Notes: a model not told the origin generated them from the letters alone. Numbered from the stretch's first letter, positions 8,231 to 18,172 are shown. The stretch is DNA of 64,000 nt from Subdoligranulum variabile (GCA_003343905.1 QAKI01000048.1:20683-84682), one strand, 5' to 3'. Translations and numbers: made by a program.

Positions 8231-9478
8231 GTGAACGCTCTGAAAAAGATCTACTGCCGTACTTTTCAAGGGGTCATGCGCGCGGCGCTGCCCTTTCTGC
8301 CCTACCGGGAACCCGCGCTGATCCACGGGATGGAGGGGGTCGTGACCGTGCTGCGCGAGCAGAATATCCCCTGTGTCATGCTGATCACCGACGCCGGGGT
8401 GCACGGCCTGGGCCTGACCGCCCACCTGGAAGCCCTGCTCGACGCCGCCGGTATCCGCTGCGTGGTCTATGACCGCACGGTCGCCAACCCCACGGTCGCC
8501 AATGTGGAGCAGGCCCGCCTGCTGTATCTGGAAAACGGCTGCCAGGGTTTGATCGCGTTCGGGGGCGGGTCCAGCATGGACTGCGCCAAGGCCGTGGGCG
8601 CGCGGCTCGTGCGGCCACGCAAACCGCTGAACCGCATGGAGGGCCTGCTGCACGTGCTGCACCGTCTGCCGCTGCTGATCGCGGTGCCCACCACGGCGGG
8701 CACCGGCAGCGAAACGACGCTGGCCGCCGTCATCACCGACGAAAAGACCCACCACAAGTACCCCATCAACGACTTTTCGCTGATCCCCCATTACGCGGTG
8801 CTGGACCCCGACGTGACCCTCAACCTGCCGCCGCAGCTCACCGCCACCACCGGCATGGACGCGCTGACCCACGCGGTGGAAGCCTACATCGGCCGTTCCA
8901 CCACGCGCGCCACCCGCGCCGCCGCGGTCGAAGCCGTGCGGCTGATCTTCGCCAACCTGCCGGAAGCCTACTTCAACGGCCATGACCGGGAAGCCCGCGC
9001 CAACATGCTGCAGGCCGCCTATCTGGCGGGCACGGCCTTCACCAAGAGTTATGTGGGCTATGTGCATGCTGTGGCCCACAGCCTGGGCGGGCGGTACGGC
9101 ATCGCCCACGGCCTTGCCAACAGCGTGCTGCTGCCCGTGGTGCTCAAAGCCTATGGCCCCGCCGCCTGGAAGAAGCTGGCCGAACTGGCCCGCGCCGCGG
9201 GCGTCAGCGATGTGCCCGGCGACCGGGAAGCCGCCGAAGCCTTTATCGCCTGCATCGAGGCGATGAACGCCGCCATGGACATTCCCGAAACGCTGCCCGG
9301 CATCCGCAGCGAGGACATCCCCCAGTTGGCCCGCTACGCGGACCACGAAGCCAACCCGCTGTATCCCGTGCCGGTGCTGTGGGGCCCCGAAAAGCTGGCG
9401 GATCTGTATAAACAAGTGCAGGAGGTAGAAGTCCATGACGGAAAAGGAAATCCAGTCCATTCTGAAACGGCAGCGTGA
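8231..9478 (+). CDS. Iron-containing alcohol dehydrogenase
   Basis: 415 residues, group III metal-dependent ADH family. GGGSSMDCAK (111-120) is the NAD(P)-binding signature; PTTAGTGSE follows; TGMDALTHAVEAY and VHAVAHSLGG supply the Asp and His metal ligands. It interconverts an alcohol and an aldehyde/ketone in the cytoplasm. GTG start with AGGATGAGG upstream. Its 3' end overlaps the aldehyde dehydrogenase gene by 44 bp, so the pair likely passes an aldehyde between alcohol and acid. Substrate not predictable. Confidence 0.92.
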   Translation: MNALKKIYCRTFQGVMRAALPFLPYREPALIHGMEGVVTVLREQNIPCVMLITDAGVHGLGLTAHLEALLDAAGIRCVVYDRTVANPTVANVEQARLLYLENGCQGLIAFGGGSSMDCAKAVGARLVRPRKPLNRMEGLLHVLHRLPLLIAVPTTAGTGSETTLAAVITDEKTHHKYPINDFSLIPHYAVLDPDVTLNLPPQLTATTGMDALTHAVEAYIGRSTTRATRAAAVEAVRLIFANLPEAYFNGHDREARANMLQAAYLAGTAFTKSYVGYVHAVAHSLGGRYGIAHGLANSVLLPVVLKAYGPAAWKKLAELARAAGVSDVPGDREAAEAFIACIEAMNAAMDIPETLPGIRSEDIPQLARYADHEANPLYPVPVLWGPEKLADLYKQVQEVEVHDGKGNPVHSETAA

Positions 9479-10814
9479 GTATTTCGCCGCCGGGCACACG
9501 CTGTCCTACGAAGCGCGGCGGGCGGCGCTGACCAGGCTGAAAGACGCGCTGCAGCGGTACGAAGCCGAACTGGCCCGCGCCCTGCAGGCCGACCTGGGCA
9601 AGTCCGAGACCGAAAGCTATATGTGCGAAACGGGACTGACGCTGTCTGAAGCAGGCTGGATGCTGCGCCACCTGCGCCGCCTGATGCGGGACCGCCGGGT
9701 GTCCACGCCGCTGGCCCAGTTTGCGGCGCGCAGTTTCCGTTCGCCGTCGCCCTACGGCACGGTGCTCATCATGAGCCCGTGGAATTACCCGGTCCTGCTG
9801 ACGCTGGACCCGCTAATCGACGCCCTTGCCGCGGGCAACACGGCCGTGGTGAAGCCCAGCGCCTACGCCCCCGCCACCGCCGCCGTGCTGCAAAAGCTGC
9901 TGGAAGAATGCTTCCCGCCGGAATACGTCTGTGTCGTGACCGGCGGCCGGGCCGAGAATCAGGCCCTGCTGCGCCAGAAGTTCGATATGATCTTTTTCAC
10001 CGGCAGCAAGGCCGTGGGCAAGGAGGTCCTGCGCTGCGCCGCGGAATACCTGACCCCCGCCGTGCTGGAACTGGGCGGCAAAAGTCCCTGTATCGTAGAA
10101 AAAACCGCCAAGATCGAACTAGCGGCCAAACGTATCGTGTTCGGCAAATACCTGAACTGCGGGCAGACCTGCGTGGCGCCCGACTACATTTTGTGCGACG
10201 CGGCCATCCGGGACAAGCTGGTGGCGGCCATCCAGAAAGAGATCACCGCCCAGTTCGGCGCGGACCCGATGCAGAACCCCGCCTACGGCAAGATCATCAA
10301 CGCCAAGCACTACCAGCGGCTTATGGGCCTGATCGACCCGGCCAAGGTCGTCTGCGGCGGCACGGGGGATGAAGCCGCCCAGCGTATTGCGCCGACCGTG
10401 ATGCAGGACGTGGCCTGGGAGGACGCTGTGATGGGCGAGGAGATCTTCGGCCCCATCCTGCCGGTGCTGACCTACACCGACCTGGACGCGGCGCTGGCCG
10501 AGATCGAAGCCCGGCCCCACCCGCTGGCGCTCTACCTGTTCAGCGAGGACAAGGCCGTGCAGCGCCGGGTGCTGGGGCGGTGCCATTTTGGCGGCGGCTG
10601 CCTGAACGACACGATCATCCACCTTGCCACCAGCGCCATGCCCTTTGGCGGCGTGGGCGAAAGTGGCATGGGCGGCTACCACGGGCAGGCAGGGTTTGAA
10701 GCGTTCAGCCACCTGCGCAGCATCGTGGACAAAAAGACCTGGATGGACATGCCGGTGCGCTACCAGCCTTACAGCAGCTTGAAGGACCGCCTGTTGCGGG
10801 TGTTCCTGCAATGA
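9435..10814 (+). CDS. Class 3-type aldehyde dehydrogenase
   Basis: 459 residues, the short form lacking the N-terminal extension of classical ALDHs. Landmarks: MSPWNYPVLL, NTAVVKPS, FFTGS, VLELGGKSP (general base Glu about 212) and NCGQTCVAPD with the catalytic Cys at 246. It oxidises aliphatic or aromatic aldehydes with NAD(P). AGGAGG sits 9 nt before the ATG, inside the upstream dehydrogenase gene, so the overlap is real. A strong hairpin terminator follows. Confidence 0.92.
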   Translation: MTEKEIQSILKRQREYFAAGHTLSYEARRAALTRLKDALQRYEAELARALQADLGKSETESYMCETGLTLSEAGWMLRHLRRLMRDRRVSTPLAQFAARSFRSPSPYGTVLIMSPWNYPVLLTLDPLIDALAAGNTAVVKPSAYAPATAAVLQKLLEECFPPEYVCVVTGGRAENQALLRQKFDMIFFTGSKAVGKEVLRCAAEYLTPAVLELGGKSPCIVEKTAKIELAAKRIVFGKYLNCGQTCVAPDYILCDAAIRDKLVAAIQKEITAQFGADPMQNPAYGKIINAKHYQRLMGLIDPAKVVCGGTGDEAAQRIAPTVMQDVAWEDAVMGEEIFGPILPVLTYTDLDAALAEIEARPHPLALYLFSEDKAVQRRVLGRCHFGGGCLNDTIIHLATSAMPFGGVGESGMGGYHGQAGFEAFSHLRSIVDKKTWMDMPVRYQPYSSLKDRLLRVFLQ

Positions 10815-10830
10815 TCGGATCATGATTTAT

Positions 10831-10872
10831 GGGCCGCGGTGTTCCCCGTGTGGGGTGCCGCGGCCCATTTGC
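10831..10872 (+). terminator. Intrinsic terminator of the dehydrogenase operon
   Basis: Nine-base-pair stem GGGCCGCGG / CCGCGGCCC with a GC-rich loop, then ATTTGCTT. Confidence 0.7.
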
Positions 10873-10873
10873 T

Positions 10874-11271
10874 TACCTTATTATAATATATAAGAAAATG
10901 GCGGACATGAACGCCCCCATTGACCTGTAAAATCGGATTTTAGTTTGGCACATTCGGCGGGGGTGATTGTGTCCAAAATGGCGATTCTTCCGTAAGGTGC
11001 AAACCCTTCCGTCTGCCTTCGGCAGACACCTCCCCTAAGAGGGGAGGCTTTTCGGTGGGTGCCCGTTTGAAAGGCTCCCCTCTCAGGGGCTGCGAAGTCG
11101 AGCGCACCTGCTACCTTTCCTGTTGCCGCCGCCTAAAGGCTCCCCTCTTAGGGGAGCTGGCCGCAAAGCGGACTGAGGGGTCTTGCCACTTTGGTAGGCA
11201 TCATGTCTTCCCTTTTGGATGCAAAATCCTGGTCCTATTCCCCTGTACAGGGGCGCTTTTTCTCACCTTCC
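10874..11271. repeat. Tandem intergenic repeat, unit 1 (about 398 bp)
   Basis: Begins TACCTTATTATAATATATA and carries internal palindromes (GTCTGCCTTCGGCAGAC; CCTCCCCTAAGAGGGGAGG; a second GGGGAGC/GCTCCCC hairpin). Repeated almost entirely in the next unit. Short open frames in it are not credible genes because they run through the palindromes. It looks like a REP/MITE-type element. Confidence 0.8.
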
Positions 11272-11651
11272 TACCTTATTATAATATATAAGAAAACGGC
11301 GGACGTAAACGCCCCCTTTGACCTGTAAAATCGGATTTTTAGTTTGGCACATTTGGCGGGGGTTGGAATTGTGTCCAAAATGGCGATTCTTCCGTAAGGT
11401 GCAAACCCTTCCGTCTGCCTTCGGCAGACACCTCCCCTAAAAGGGGAGGCTTTTCGGTGGGTGCCCGTTTGAAAGGCTCCCCTCTCAGGGGCTGCGAAGT
11501 CGAGCGCCGCCCGCCAAAGGCTCCCCTTTCAGGGGAGCTGGCCGCGAAGCGGCCTGAGGGGTTTTGCCACTTTGGTGGCATCATGTCTTCCCTTTTGGAT
11601 GCAAAATTCTGGTCCAATTCGCCTGTGCAAAGGTGCTTTTTCTCACCTTCC
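11272..11651. repeat. Tandem intergenic repeat, unit 2 (about 380 bp)
   Basis: Same start (TACCTTATTATAATATATA), same order of palindromes and near-identical sequence as unit 1; it lacks about 18 bp around the central GC-rich hairpin. Confidence 0.8.
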
Positions 11652-11690
11652 TACCTTACTATAATATATAAGAAAATGGCAGACGTGAGC
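11652..11690. repeat. Truncated third repeat unit
   Basis: The leading AT-rich box (TACCTTACTATAATATATA and about 20 further bases) recurs a third time and then stops, so the AT box flanks both full units as a direct repeat. The following 60 bp holds a weak GC hairpin and then the feoAB promoter. Confidence 0.7.
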
Positions 11691-11758
11691 CCCCCTGGAA
11701 ACAGAGCGCCATCCCCAAAAGCGCCCCCGCCAAAATACCGCTTCTGGGCGGGCTTTTA

Positions 11759-11787
11759 TTGACATTGCCCCGCCCCCGTGCTACACT
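11759..11787 (+). promoter_or_regulatory. Promoter of feoAB
   Basis: TTGACA, 17 bp, TACACT with TGC before the -10. The start point near 11794 rules out an upstream ATG at 11778 and supports the ATG at 11850. No clear Fur-box palindrome was seen. Confidence 0.85.
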
Positions 11788-11849
11788 TTTTTGTGGAAAG
11801 TATTCAAGGTTTTTCAGCCTGCAACGCAGGCGGAAGGTGGGGAAGTATA

Positions 11850-14231
11850 ATGACATTAGCGGAACTGAAAATCGGGCAGGACGCCCTGATCCGCACGGTG
11901 GGCGGCACAGGGGAACTGCGCCACCACCTGCTGGACATGGGCCTTACCCCCGGCACCGAAGTGACCCTGCGCAAAGTCGCCCCCATGGGCGACCCCATCG
12001 AGGTGGAACTGCGCGGCTACGAACTGACCCTGCGGCTGGACGACGCAGCCAAGATCACGGTGGAAAACGTGCACGACACGGACCGCGCGGCCCGCAGCGA
12101 AAAGCGCCATGCCGCCATCCCCCACCCCGGCGTGGGGGAACTGGGCAGCGCCGCCAGCTACCACGCCCGCAAGGCCGGGCCGCCCATCCCTAAAGGCGCG
12201 CCGCTGACCTTTGCGCTGGCCGGCAACCAGAACTGCGGCAAGACCACCCTGTTCAACCAGTTGACCGGTTCCAACCAGCATGTGGGCAACTTTCCTGGCG
12301 TGACGGTGGACCGCAAAGACGGCGTGATCCGCGGCCACAGCGAAGCCACCGTCACCGACCTGCCGGGCATCTATTCGCTGTCGCCCTATTCCAGCGAGGA
12401 GATCGTCACCCGCGATTTCATCTTGCAGCAGAAGCCCAACGGCATCATCAACATCGTGGATGCGTCCAACATCGAGCGCAACCTCTACCTGACCATGCAG
12501 TTGATGGAATTGCAGATTCCCATGGTGCTGGCGCTGAACATGATGGACGAAGTGCGCGCCAACGGCGGCACCATCCTGGTCAACGAACTGGAAAACGCGC
12601 TGGGCATCCCGGTGGTGCCCATCTCGGCGGCCAAAAATGAAGGCATCGACGAACTGATCGAACACGCGCTGCATGTGGCCCGTCACCGTGAATTGCCCGG
12701 CCGCATCGACTTCTGCACCGCCGGGGCCGACGCCAACGACCCGCGCGGCGCCGTACACCGCTGCATCCACGCCGTGGCCCATCTGATCGAAGACCACGCG
12801 GCCGCCGCCGGGCTGCCGCTGCGGTTCGCTTCCACCAAACTGGTGGAGGGCGACGGTCCCATTCTGGAATCGCTGAGTCTGGACCAGAACGAAAAGGAAC
12901 TGCTGGACCACACCATCACCGAACTGGAAAGCGAGACCGGCCTGGACCGCGAAGCCGCCCTGGCCGATATGCGCTTCACCTTTATTGAAAAGCTCTGTGC
13001 CGAGACCGTCGTGAAGCCCGGCGAAAGCCGCGAACACAAGCGCAGCGTTGCCATTGACCGGGTGCTGACCGGCCGGTTCACGGCACTGCCCTGCTTCATC
13101 GGCATCATGGCGCTGGTGTTCTGGCTGACTTTCGGGGTCATCGGCGCGCTGCTGTCCGACTGGATGACGCTGGGCATCGACGCGCTGACCGGCGTTGTGG
13201 ACAACGCCCTGACCGCCTACGAGATCAACCCCGTCGTCCACTCGCTGGTGATCGACGGCATCTTTGCCGGTGTGGGCAGCGTGCTGAGCTTCCTGCCCAC
13301 CATCGTTACGCTGTTCTTCTTCCTCTCCATTCTGGAAGATACCGGCTACATGGCCCGCGTCGCCTTCGTCATGGACAAGCTGCTGCGGCGCATCGGGCTT
13401 TCGGGCCGCAGCTTCGTGCCCATGCTCATCGGGTTCGGCTGCTCGGTGCCCGCCATCATGGCCACCCGCACCCTCTCCAGCGACCGCGACCGCCGCATGA
13501 CCATCCTGCTCACGCCGTTTATGAGCTGCTCGGCTAAGCTGCCCATCTACGCCCTGTTCACCGCCGCTTTCTTCCCGGTGGTATGGCGTGCGCCGGTCAT
13601 GATCTTCCTGTATCTGTTCGGCATTTTGTGCGGCGTGCTCTACGCGCTGGTGCTCAAGCACACCGCCTTCCACGGCGAGCCGGTGCCCTTTGTGATGGAA
13701 CTGCCCAACTACCGCCTGCCCAGCGCCCGCAGCGTGGGCCAGTTGATTTGGGAGAAGGCCCGCGACTTTGTGCAGCGCGCTTTCACCATCATCTTTGTGG
13801 CGACCGTTATCATCTGGTTCCTGCAAACCTTTGACACCCGCCTGAACGTGGCCGCCACCCCCGACTGCAGCCTGCTGGCGCTGATCGGTTCCTGGATCGC
13901 GCCGCTGTTCGTGCCGCTGGGCTTCGGCGACTGGCGCGTTTCCACCGCGCTGATCACCGGCTTCACCGCCAAGGAGAGCGTGGTCTCCACCCTGACGGTG
14001 CTGCTGGGCGGCAGCACGGCGGCCCTGGGCACGCTGTTCACGCCCTTTACGGCGGTGGTGTTCCTTGTGTTCACGCTGCTGTACACCCCCTGCGTGGCGG
14101 CTATTGCCGCCGTCCGGCGGGAGATGGGCAGCGCCCGCGCAGCAGCCGGGGTCGCCCTGGCCCAGTGCGCCATCGCCTGGGTGATGGCGTTCCTGGTGCG
14201 CTGCATCGGCCTGCTGATCGGTCTGGGCTGA
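11850..14231 (+). CDS. feoB: FeoA-FeoB fusion ferrous iron transporter
   Basis: 793 residues. Residues 1-75 form a FeoA SH3-like domain (ELKIGQDALI...HLLDMGLTPGTEVTL). After a linker comes the FeoB GTPase domain: P-loop GNQNCGKTTLF (125-135), DLPG (170-173), NMMD (230-233), a helical spacer, then the polytopic Gate regions with GFGCSVPAIMATR and CSAKLPIYALF. It imports Fe(II) across the cytoplasmic membrane. The P-loop Cys replaces the common Ser of NPNSGKT. Single-gene transcript between its own promoter and a bidirectional terminator. Confidence 0.95.
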   Translation: MTLAELKIGQDALIRTVGGTGELRHHLLDMGLTPGTEVTLRKVAPMGDPIEVELRGYELTLRLDDAAKITVENVHDTDRAARSEKRHAAIPHPGVGELGSAASYHARKAGPPIPKGAPLTFALAGNQNCGKTTLFNQLTGSNQHVGNFPGVTVDRKDGVIRGHSEATVTDLPGIYSLSPYSSEEIVTRDFILQQKPNGIINIVDASNIERNLYLTMQLMELQIPMVLALNMMDEVRANGGTILVNELENALGIPVVPISAAKNEGIDELIEHALHVARHRELPGRIDFCTAGADANDPRGAVHRCIHAVAHLIEDHAAAAGLPLRFASTKLVEGDGPILESLSLDQNEKELLDHTITELESETGLDREAALADMRFTFIEKLCAETVVKPGESREHKRSVAIDRVLTGRFTALPCFIGIMALVFWLTFGVIGALLSDWMTLGIDALTGVVDNALTAYEINPVVHSLVIDGIFAGVGSVLSFLPTIVTLFFFLSILEDTGYMARVAFVMDKLLRRIGLSGRSFVPMLIGFGCSVPAIMATRTLSSDRDRRMTILLTPFMSCSAKLPIYALFTAAFFPVVWRAPVMIFLYLFGILCGVLYALVLKHTAFHGEPVPFVMELPNYRLPSARSVGQLIWEKARDFVQRAFTIIFVATVIIWFLQTFDTRLNVAATPDCSLLALIGSWIAPLFVPLGFGDWRVSTALITGFTAKESVVSTLTVLLGGSTAALGTLFTPFTAVVFLVFTLLYTPCVAAIAAVRREMGSARAAAGVALAQCAIAWVMAFLVRCIGLLIGLG

Positions 14232-14257
14232 TGCCATTGGTCATTTGTTGAAACAAA

Positions 14258-14296
14258 ACGCTCCCGGTGGGAAATTCCCGCCGGGAGCGTTCGTTT
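14258..14296. terminator. Bidirectional terminator between feoB and the MATE gene
   Basis: AACGCTCCCGG / CCGGGAGCGTT stem with T-rich tails on both sides. It serves the two convergent genes. Confidence 0.8.
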
Positions 14297-15627
14297 TACC
14301 GCAATCCCTGTCTGCGGCAGATCGAAAAGTAATAGGGCACCTCGAACAGCAGCATAACGCACCAGCCGAAGGCACAGGCCCACGCAACGCCGGGCAGCCC
14401 GATTCGGGGCGCCAGTATGACGGCCCCCAGCGCCCGCAGCCCCGCCTGCAAACAGGTGCCAAGGAGCGTCGTGCCCATCTTGCCCATGCCGCGGTAAAAG
14501 CCTTGGAAACCGTTGGTCAGCGCGGGCAGGATGTAGAACAGCGCCATCAGACCCAGATATTCGCTGCCCAGCGCCACGACCTGGGCGGCCCCTTCCCCGC
14601 TGACGAAAAGCGCCACCAGCGGCGTGCGCAGCCCGGCCACCAACAGGCCGATGAGCGCCCAATATCCCAGTTCCAGCCGCAGCCCCACCGCGAAACCGTG
14701 CCGGATACGTTCCGGCCGCCGCGCCCCGCGGTTCTGCGCGATGTAGGTGGTGATGGCGGTGGCGATGCTCTGTTCCGGCGTAAAGGCGAAGTCATCCACC
14801 CGCGTGACGGCGTTGAACGCCGCGATGGCCCCCACGCCCAGGGCGTTGACCTGGCCCTGGATCAGCACTTTGCAGATGGGCTGCACCGCCTGCTGCAACG
14901 CCGTGACCGCCCCGTATTGCAGGATGCGCCCCAACAGCGCCGGGCGAATGCGCCAGTCCTGCCGGGCGGGGCAAAGCTGCGGCACCCGCCGCACCATGTA
15001 GACGGCGGCCATCAGGGCGCTGGCGGCCTCGGCCACCACGGTCGTCACGGCGCTGCACACGATCCCGAACCCCAGCCCGCCGATGAGGATGAGGTCCAGC
15101 GCCGCGTTGAGCACGGCGGAAAAGGCCAGAAATTTGAGGGGCGTTTTAGAATCCCCCACGCTTTTAAAGCCCGCCGCCAGCGCATTATAAAAGAAGGTGA
15201 AGGGCGCGCCCAAAAAGGTGATGCGCAGATACACGCCGGTGATGGAAAAAATGCGGTCCGGCACCGCCAGCGCACGCAGGATTGCAGGCGTACATACCAT
15301 GCCCAGCAGCGCCACGGCACAGCAAAGCGCCGCGCCGAACAGCAGCGCGGTGGCCAGCGTCTGCCGCAGCGCGCCGGTCTGCCCTGCGCCGAAGGCTTCG
15401 CTCATGAGCACCCCCGCGCCGATGCACAGCCCGCTGACCGCCAGGATCACCAGGTTCATCACCGGTCCGGCCACGCCCTCGGCGGCCAGGGCATCCTGCC
15501 CAATGAACCGCCCGGCGATGATGGAGTCCACCGCATTATAAGCCAACTGCAACCAGTTGCCCAGCAGCAGCGGCACCGCATAAAAGAAGAGGTGCCCCAG
15601 CGGGGCACCCTTGGTCATATCGCGCAT
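14296..15627 (-). CDS. MATE family multidrug/sodium antiporter
   Basis: 443 residues, twelve predicted TM helices in two repeats, usual MATE length. Typical segments: LLLGNWLQLAYNAVDSIIAGRFIG near the N terminus and ALQQAVQPICKVLIQGQVNALG at the start of the second half. MATE exporters move cationic drugs or metabolites out in exchange for Na+ or H+. It lies 19 bp after the GtrII-like gene on the same strand and may be co-transcribed. Substrate unknown. Confidence 0.9.
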   Translation of the reverse strand: MRDMTKGAPLGHLFFYAVPLLLGNWLQLAYNAVDSIIAGRFIGQDALAAEGVAGPVMNLVILAVSGLCIGAGVLMSEAFGAGQTGALRQTLATALLFGAALCCAVALLGMVCTPAILRALAVPDRIFSITGVYLRITFLGAPFTFFYNALAAGFKSVGDSKTPLKFLAFSAVLNAALDLILIGGLGFGIVCSAVTTVVAEAASALMAAVYMVRRVPQLCPARQDWRIRPALLGRILQYGAVTALQQAVQPICKVLIQGQVNALGVGAIAAFNAVTRVDDFAFTPEQSIATAITTYIAQNRGARRPERIRHGFAVGLRLELGYWALIGLLVAGLRTPLVALFVSGEGAAQVVALGSEYLGLMALFYILPALTNGFQGFYRGMGKMGTTLLGTCLQAGLRALGAVILAPRIGLPGVAWACAFGWCVMLLFEVPYYFSICRRQGLR

Positions 15628-15646
15628 AGGCTCCGCGCCCTTTCGC

Positions 15647-17230
15647 TTATTGGATCTCGGCCACTTTTACCATCACAACGCCGTCGATGGTCTGGATCGA
15701 ACCTTCCTGCGGGTAGACCGGCATATTCTGGAACTCCTCTGTCGCGCACAGTTCCCGGGTCCGCTCGTCGGAACACCAGTTGAGGTTGATGCCCAGTTCT
15801 TCCCAGTACAGGCTGTGCCAGCCGCGTGCGTTGAAGGTCGGATCGAAGGAGAGGAGGCCGAACTGGGCCAAGTCACTGGCGCGCTCGGTCAACGGCGAAA
15901 CATCGTCGTACATCCCCTTCTGCGGTTCGCCCAGGATGCAGACTTCCGCCCCCGCCTGGTAGTCCGGGTTTTGCTCCAGTTGCTGGCAGATCCGGTTGGC
16001 CAGATTGACGATCTTGTTTTTCTGTGCCAGCATGACCATGGCATCGTTATTGATCTGGACCACATACCCGCGCAGCAAAATCACGCTGCACACCGCCCCG
16101 ACCGCCAGCGACCAGCCTGCCAGCTTCTTCCCCTTGATCGGGCATTTTTCCAAAAGCGCCAGGCAGAAAGGGGCTACCAGCACCAGCGCCCCCGCCATAC
16201 GGAGTTCGATATGCGTGTTCGCATTGAGAATATCCGTCACATTGATCGCCGCAGGCAGCAGCAAAACAAGTACGACCGACAAAAGCGCCGCTGTTTTCCG
16301 GCGCAGTTTGACCAGCCAGAGCACCAGCACGACCAGTGTGACGATCAACGCCCCCGCATAGGCAAGGCGCTGGCCGTAGTAGTTTTGCGCAATGGTATAA
16401 TGCTGCGTAAAATAGACAGCAAAATCCCGGTACGCATTGACAAGCCCCTGCGGGACCCCTTTCAAAACTTCAATGGGACCGTTGGCATAGCTGCCGAACA
16501 GGCTTGCGTCGTACAGCTTCAAAAACAGCTTTAGAACGATATAATAGGCGACCGAACCGGAAATGCCCATAATCAGCATCCGCCGAAGCAGCGGCAGCCA
16601 TGCGCGCTGCTGCAGCACCGCGATCAGCAGCATCATCACACAAAGACCGGCTGCCACGCCCAAACTGGCCTGATACATACTCAGCGAGAACATCAGGCAC
16701 AAAGCGCCGACCGCCCACCAGAGGGACGGCGCGTAGACCGCTTCATACACCGCCAGGACCGCCAGAAAGAAGGAAAGCCCATAGGCAGCGCTGCAATAGT
16801 GGAAAGTTTCCACTTCCGCCACATAGGGGGAACATGCGACCATCAGCGGGATCAAAAATTTGGCCACCCGGCTGTGCAGGTCAAACAGACGCACCACCAA
16901 CAGCCCCGCCAGTACATAGAAGAAGATCATCAGCAGCGCCGACAACGCAGGAAAGTTGATGCCCTCGCGCAGCATATCTACCAGCCTAAGCCCCCAGCGG
17001 CCCTGCTCCGTCTCCCAGTAAGGATTGAACTCCCACAAGTCTGCAATGTAGAGACTGCCCACATGCATAGAATCCATGTTGCGAAGCTGGTAAGCGTAGA
17101 TCGGATAATGTACCGCGGCGGCGGCCAGCATTGCCACGATAAAGGCCCAGCGGTTTTGATAAAACCAGGCGCCTGTCTGGCCCAAAAAGGCCGACACTTT
17201 TTGTTCTACTGTTTTCCCTGCCGGTACCAT
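15647..17230 (-). CDS. GtrII-like glucosyltransferase, polytopic membrane protein
   Basis: 527 residues with about eleven TM helices. Early motifs YQLRNMDSMHVGSLY and WETEQGRWGLRL, and a soluble C-terminal domain, match the glucosyltransferase GtrII family (Glucos_trans_II), which move glucose from undecaprenyl-phosphate to a surface polymer. The start codon follows the stop of the GtrB-type gene without gap (TAAATG), with GGAGGAAGG inside that gene. The pair form a modification cassette: GtrB loads the lipid, this protein transfers. Family assignment from pattern, moderately sure. Confidence 0.72.
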   Translation of the reverse strand: MVPAGKTVEQKVSAFLGQTGAWFYQNRWAFIVAMLAAAAVHYPIYAYQLRNMDSMHVGSLYIADLWEFNPYWETEQGRWGLRLVDMLREGINFPALSALLMIFFYVLAGLLVVRLFDLHSRVAKFLIPLMVACSPYVAEVETFHYCSAAYGLSFFLAVLAVYEAVYAPSLWWAVGALCLMFSLSMYQASLGVAAGLCVMMLLIAVLQQRAWLPLLRRMLIMGISGSVAYYIVLKLFLKLYDASLFGSYANGPIEVLKGVPQGLVNAYRDFAVYFTQHYTIAQNYYGQRLAYAGALIVTLVVLVLWLVKLRRKTAALLSVVLVLLLPAAINVTDILNANTHIELRMAGALVLVAPFCLALLEKCPIKGKKLAGWSLAVGAVCSVILLRGYVVQINNDAMVMLAQKNKIVNLANRICQQLEQNPDYQAGAEVCILGEPQKGMYDDVSPLTERASDLAQFGLLSFDPTFNARGWHSLYWEELGINLNWCSDERTRELCATEEFQNMPVYPQEGSIQTIDGVVMVKVAEIQ

Positions 17231-18172
17231 TTATCTGCCTTCCTCCGTCTCGGCAACGATGTAGATGGGGCGATGCTTGACTTCCAGGTAGGTCTTGGCA
17301 AGGTATTCGCCCACGATGCCGGTGCAGAAGAGCTGCACGCCGCTGCACAGCAGGATGATGCAGACCATGCTGGGCCAGCCGGAAGTGGGGTCACCGAAGG
17401 CCAGTGCCCGGATGACGACAAACAGAATACCAATGAAGGCCAGCACGCAGAACAGCACGCCCGCGCCCGCCGCTACCAGCAGCGGCGTGGTGGAGAAGCC
17501 CACGATGCCCTCTATGGAATACTTGAACAGGCCCCAGAAGTTCCATTTGGTGGTACCGGCGACCCGCTCGATATTTTCATAATCAAACCACTTGGTCTTG
17601 AAGCCGACCCAACTGAAAATGCCTTTGCTGAAGCGGTTGTACTCCGCCATGCGAAGCACCGCGTCCACCATTTTGCGGCTCATAAGGCGGAAGTCCCGCG
17701 CGCCGTCCACGATCTCGGTATCCGACATTTTATTGATGATCTGATAGAATTTTTTGGCAAACCAGCTGCGCAGCGGCGGTTCCCCCTTGCGGGTGGTGCG
17801 GCGGGTGGCCGCACAGTCGTACTCGCCGGTGAGCAGGGTGTCCAGCATATCGGGCAGCAGCGAGGGCGGGTCCTGCAGGTCGGCGTCCATGGTGGCCACA
17901 TAATCGCCGCGGGCCGCCTGCAAACCGGCATAAATGCCCGCTTCCTTGCCGAAGTTACGGCTGAAAGACACATACCGCACGCGGGGGTCCCGGGCGTGCA
18001 GTTCGCGCGCCACCCGCAGCGTGCCGTCGCGGGAACCGTCGTCGATGAACACAAATTCAAACTGCGCACCGTGACTTTTTTCCATCTGGGCCGCCACGCG
18101 GCTGGCTTCCTGATAGAAAAGCGGCATGGCTTCCTCTTCATTATAACAGGGTACGATCAGACTGATGAGCAT
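17231..18172 (-). CDS. GtrB/DPM1-type polyprenyl-phosphate glycosyltransferase
   Basis: 313 residues. N-terminal GT-A domain: SLIVPCYNEEEA, FVFIDDGSRDGT, ATMDADLQDPP (DxD-like motif), RDFRLMSRKMVDAV, then two C-terminal TM helices. This is the YfdH/GtrB/CsbB family, which attaches a sugar to undecaprenyl phosphate on the cytoplasmic face. Its neighbour is a GtrII-like transferase, so it probably supplies that enzyme. A TTTACA-17-TATAAT promoter lies just upstream. Confidence 0.92.
   Translation of the reverse strand: MLISLIVPCYNEEEAMPLFYQEASRVAAQMEKSHGAQFEFVFIDDGSRDGTLRVARELHARDPRVRYVSFSRNFGKEAGIYAGLQAARGDYVATMDADLQDPPSLLPDMLDTLLTGEYDCAATRRTTRKGEPPLRSWFAKKFYQIINKMSDTEIVDGARDFRLMSRKMVDAVLRMAEYNRFSKGIFSWVGFKTKWFDYENIERVAGTTKWNFWGLFKYSIEGIVGFSTTPLLVAAGAGVLFCVLAFIGILFVVIRALAFGDPTSGWPSMVCIILLCSGVQLFCTGIVGEYLAKTYLEVKHRPIYIVAETEEGR

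Noticed and set aside
11339..11617. 92-codon minus-strand frame in the tandem repeats
   Set aside because: It reads through REP-like palindromes, and its sequence is only a translation of the repeat unit.
10874..11690. CRISPR array
   Set aside because: Repeat units are about 380-400 bp and there are only two; no spacer pattern and no cas genes.
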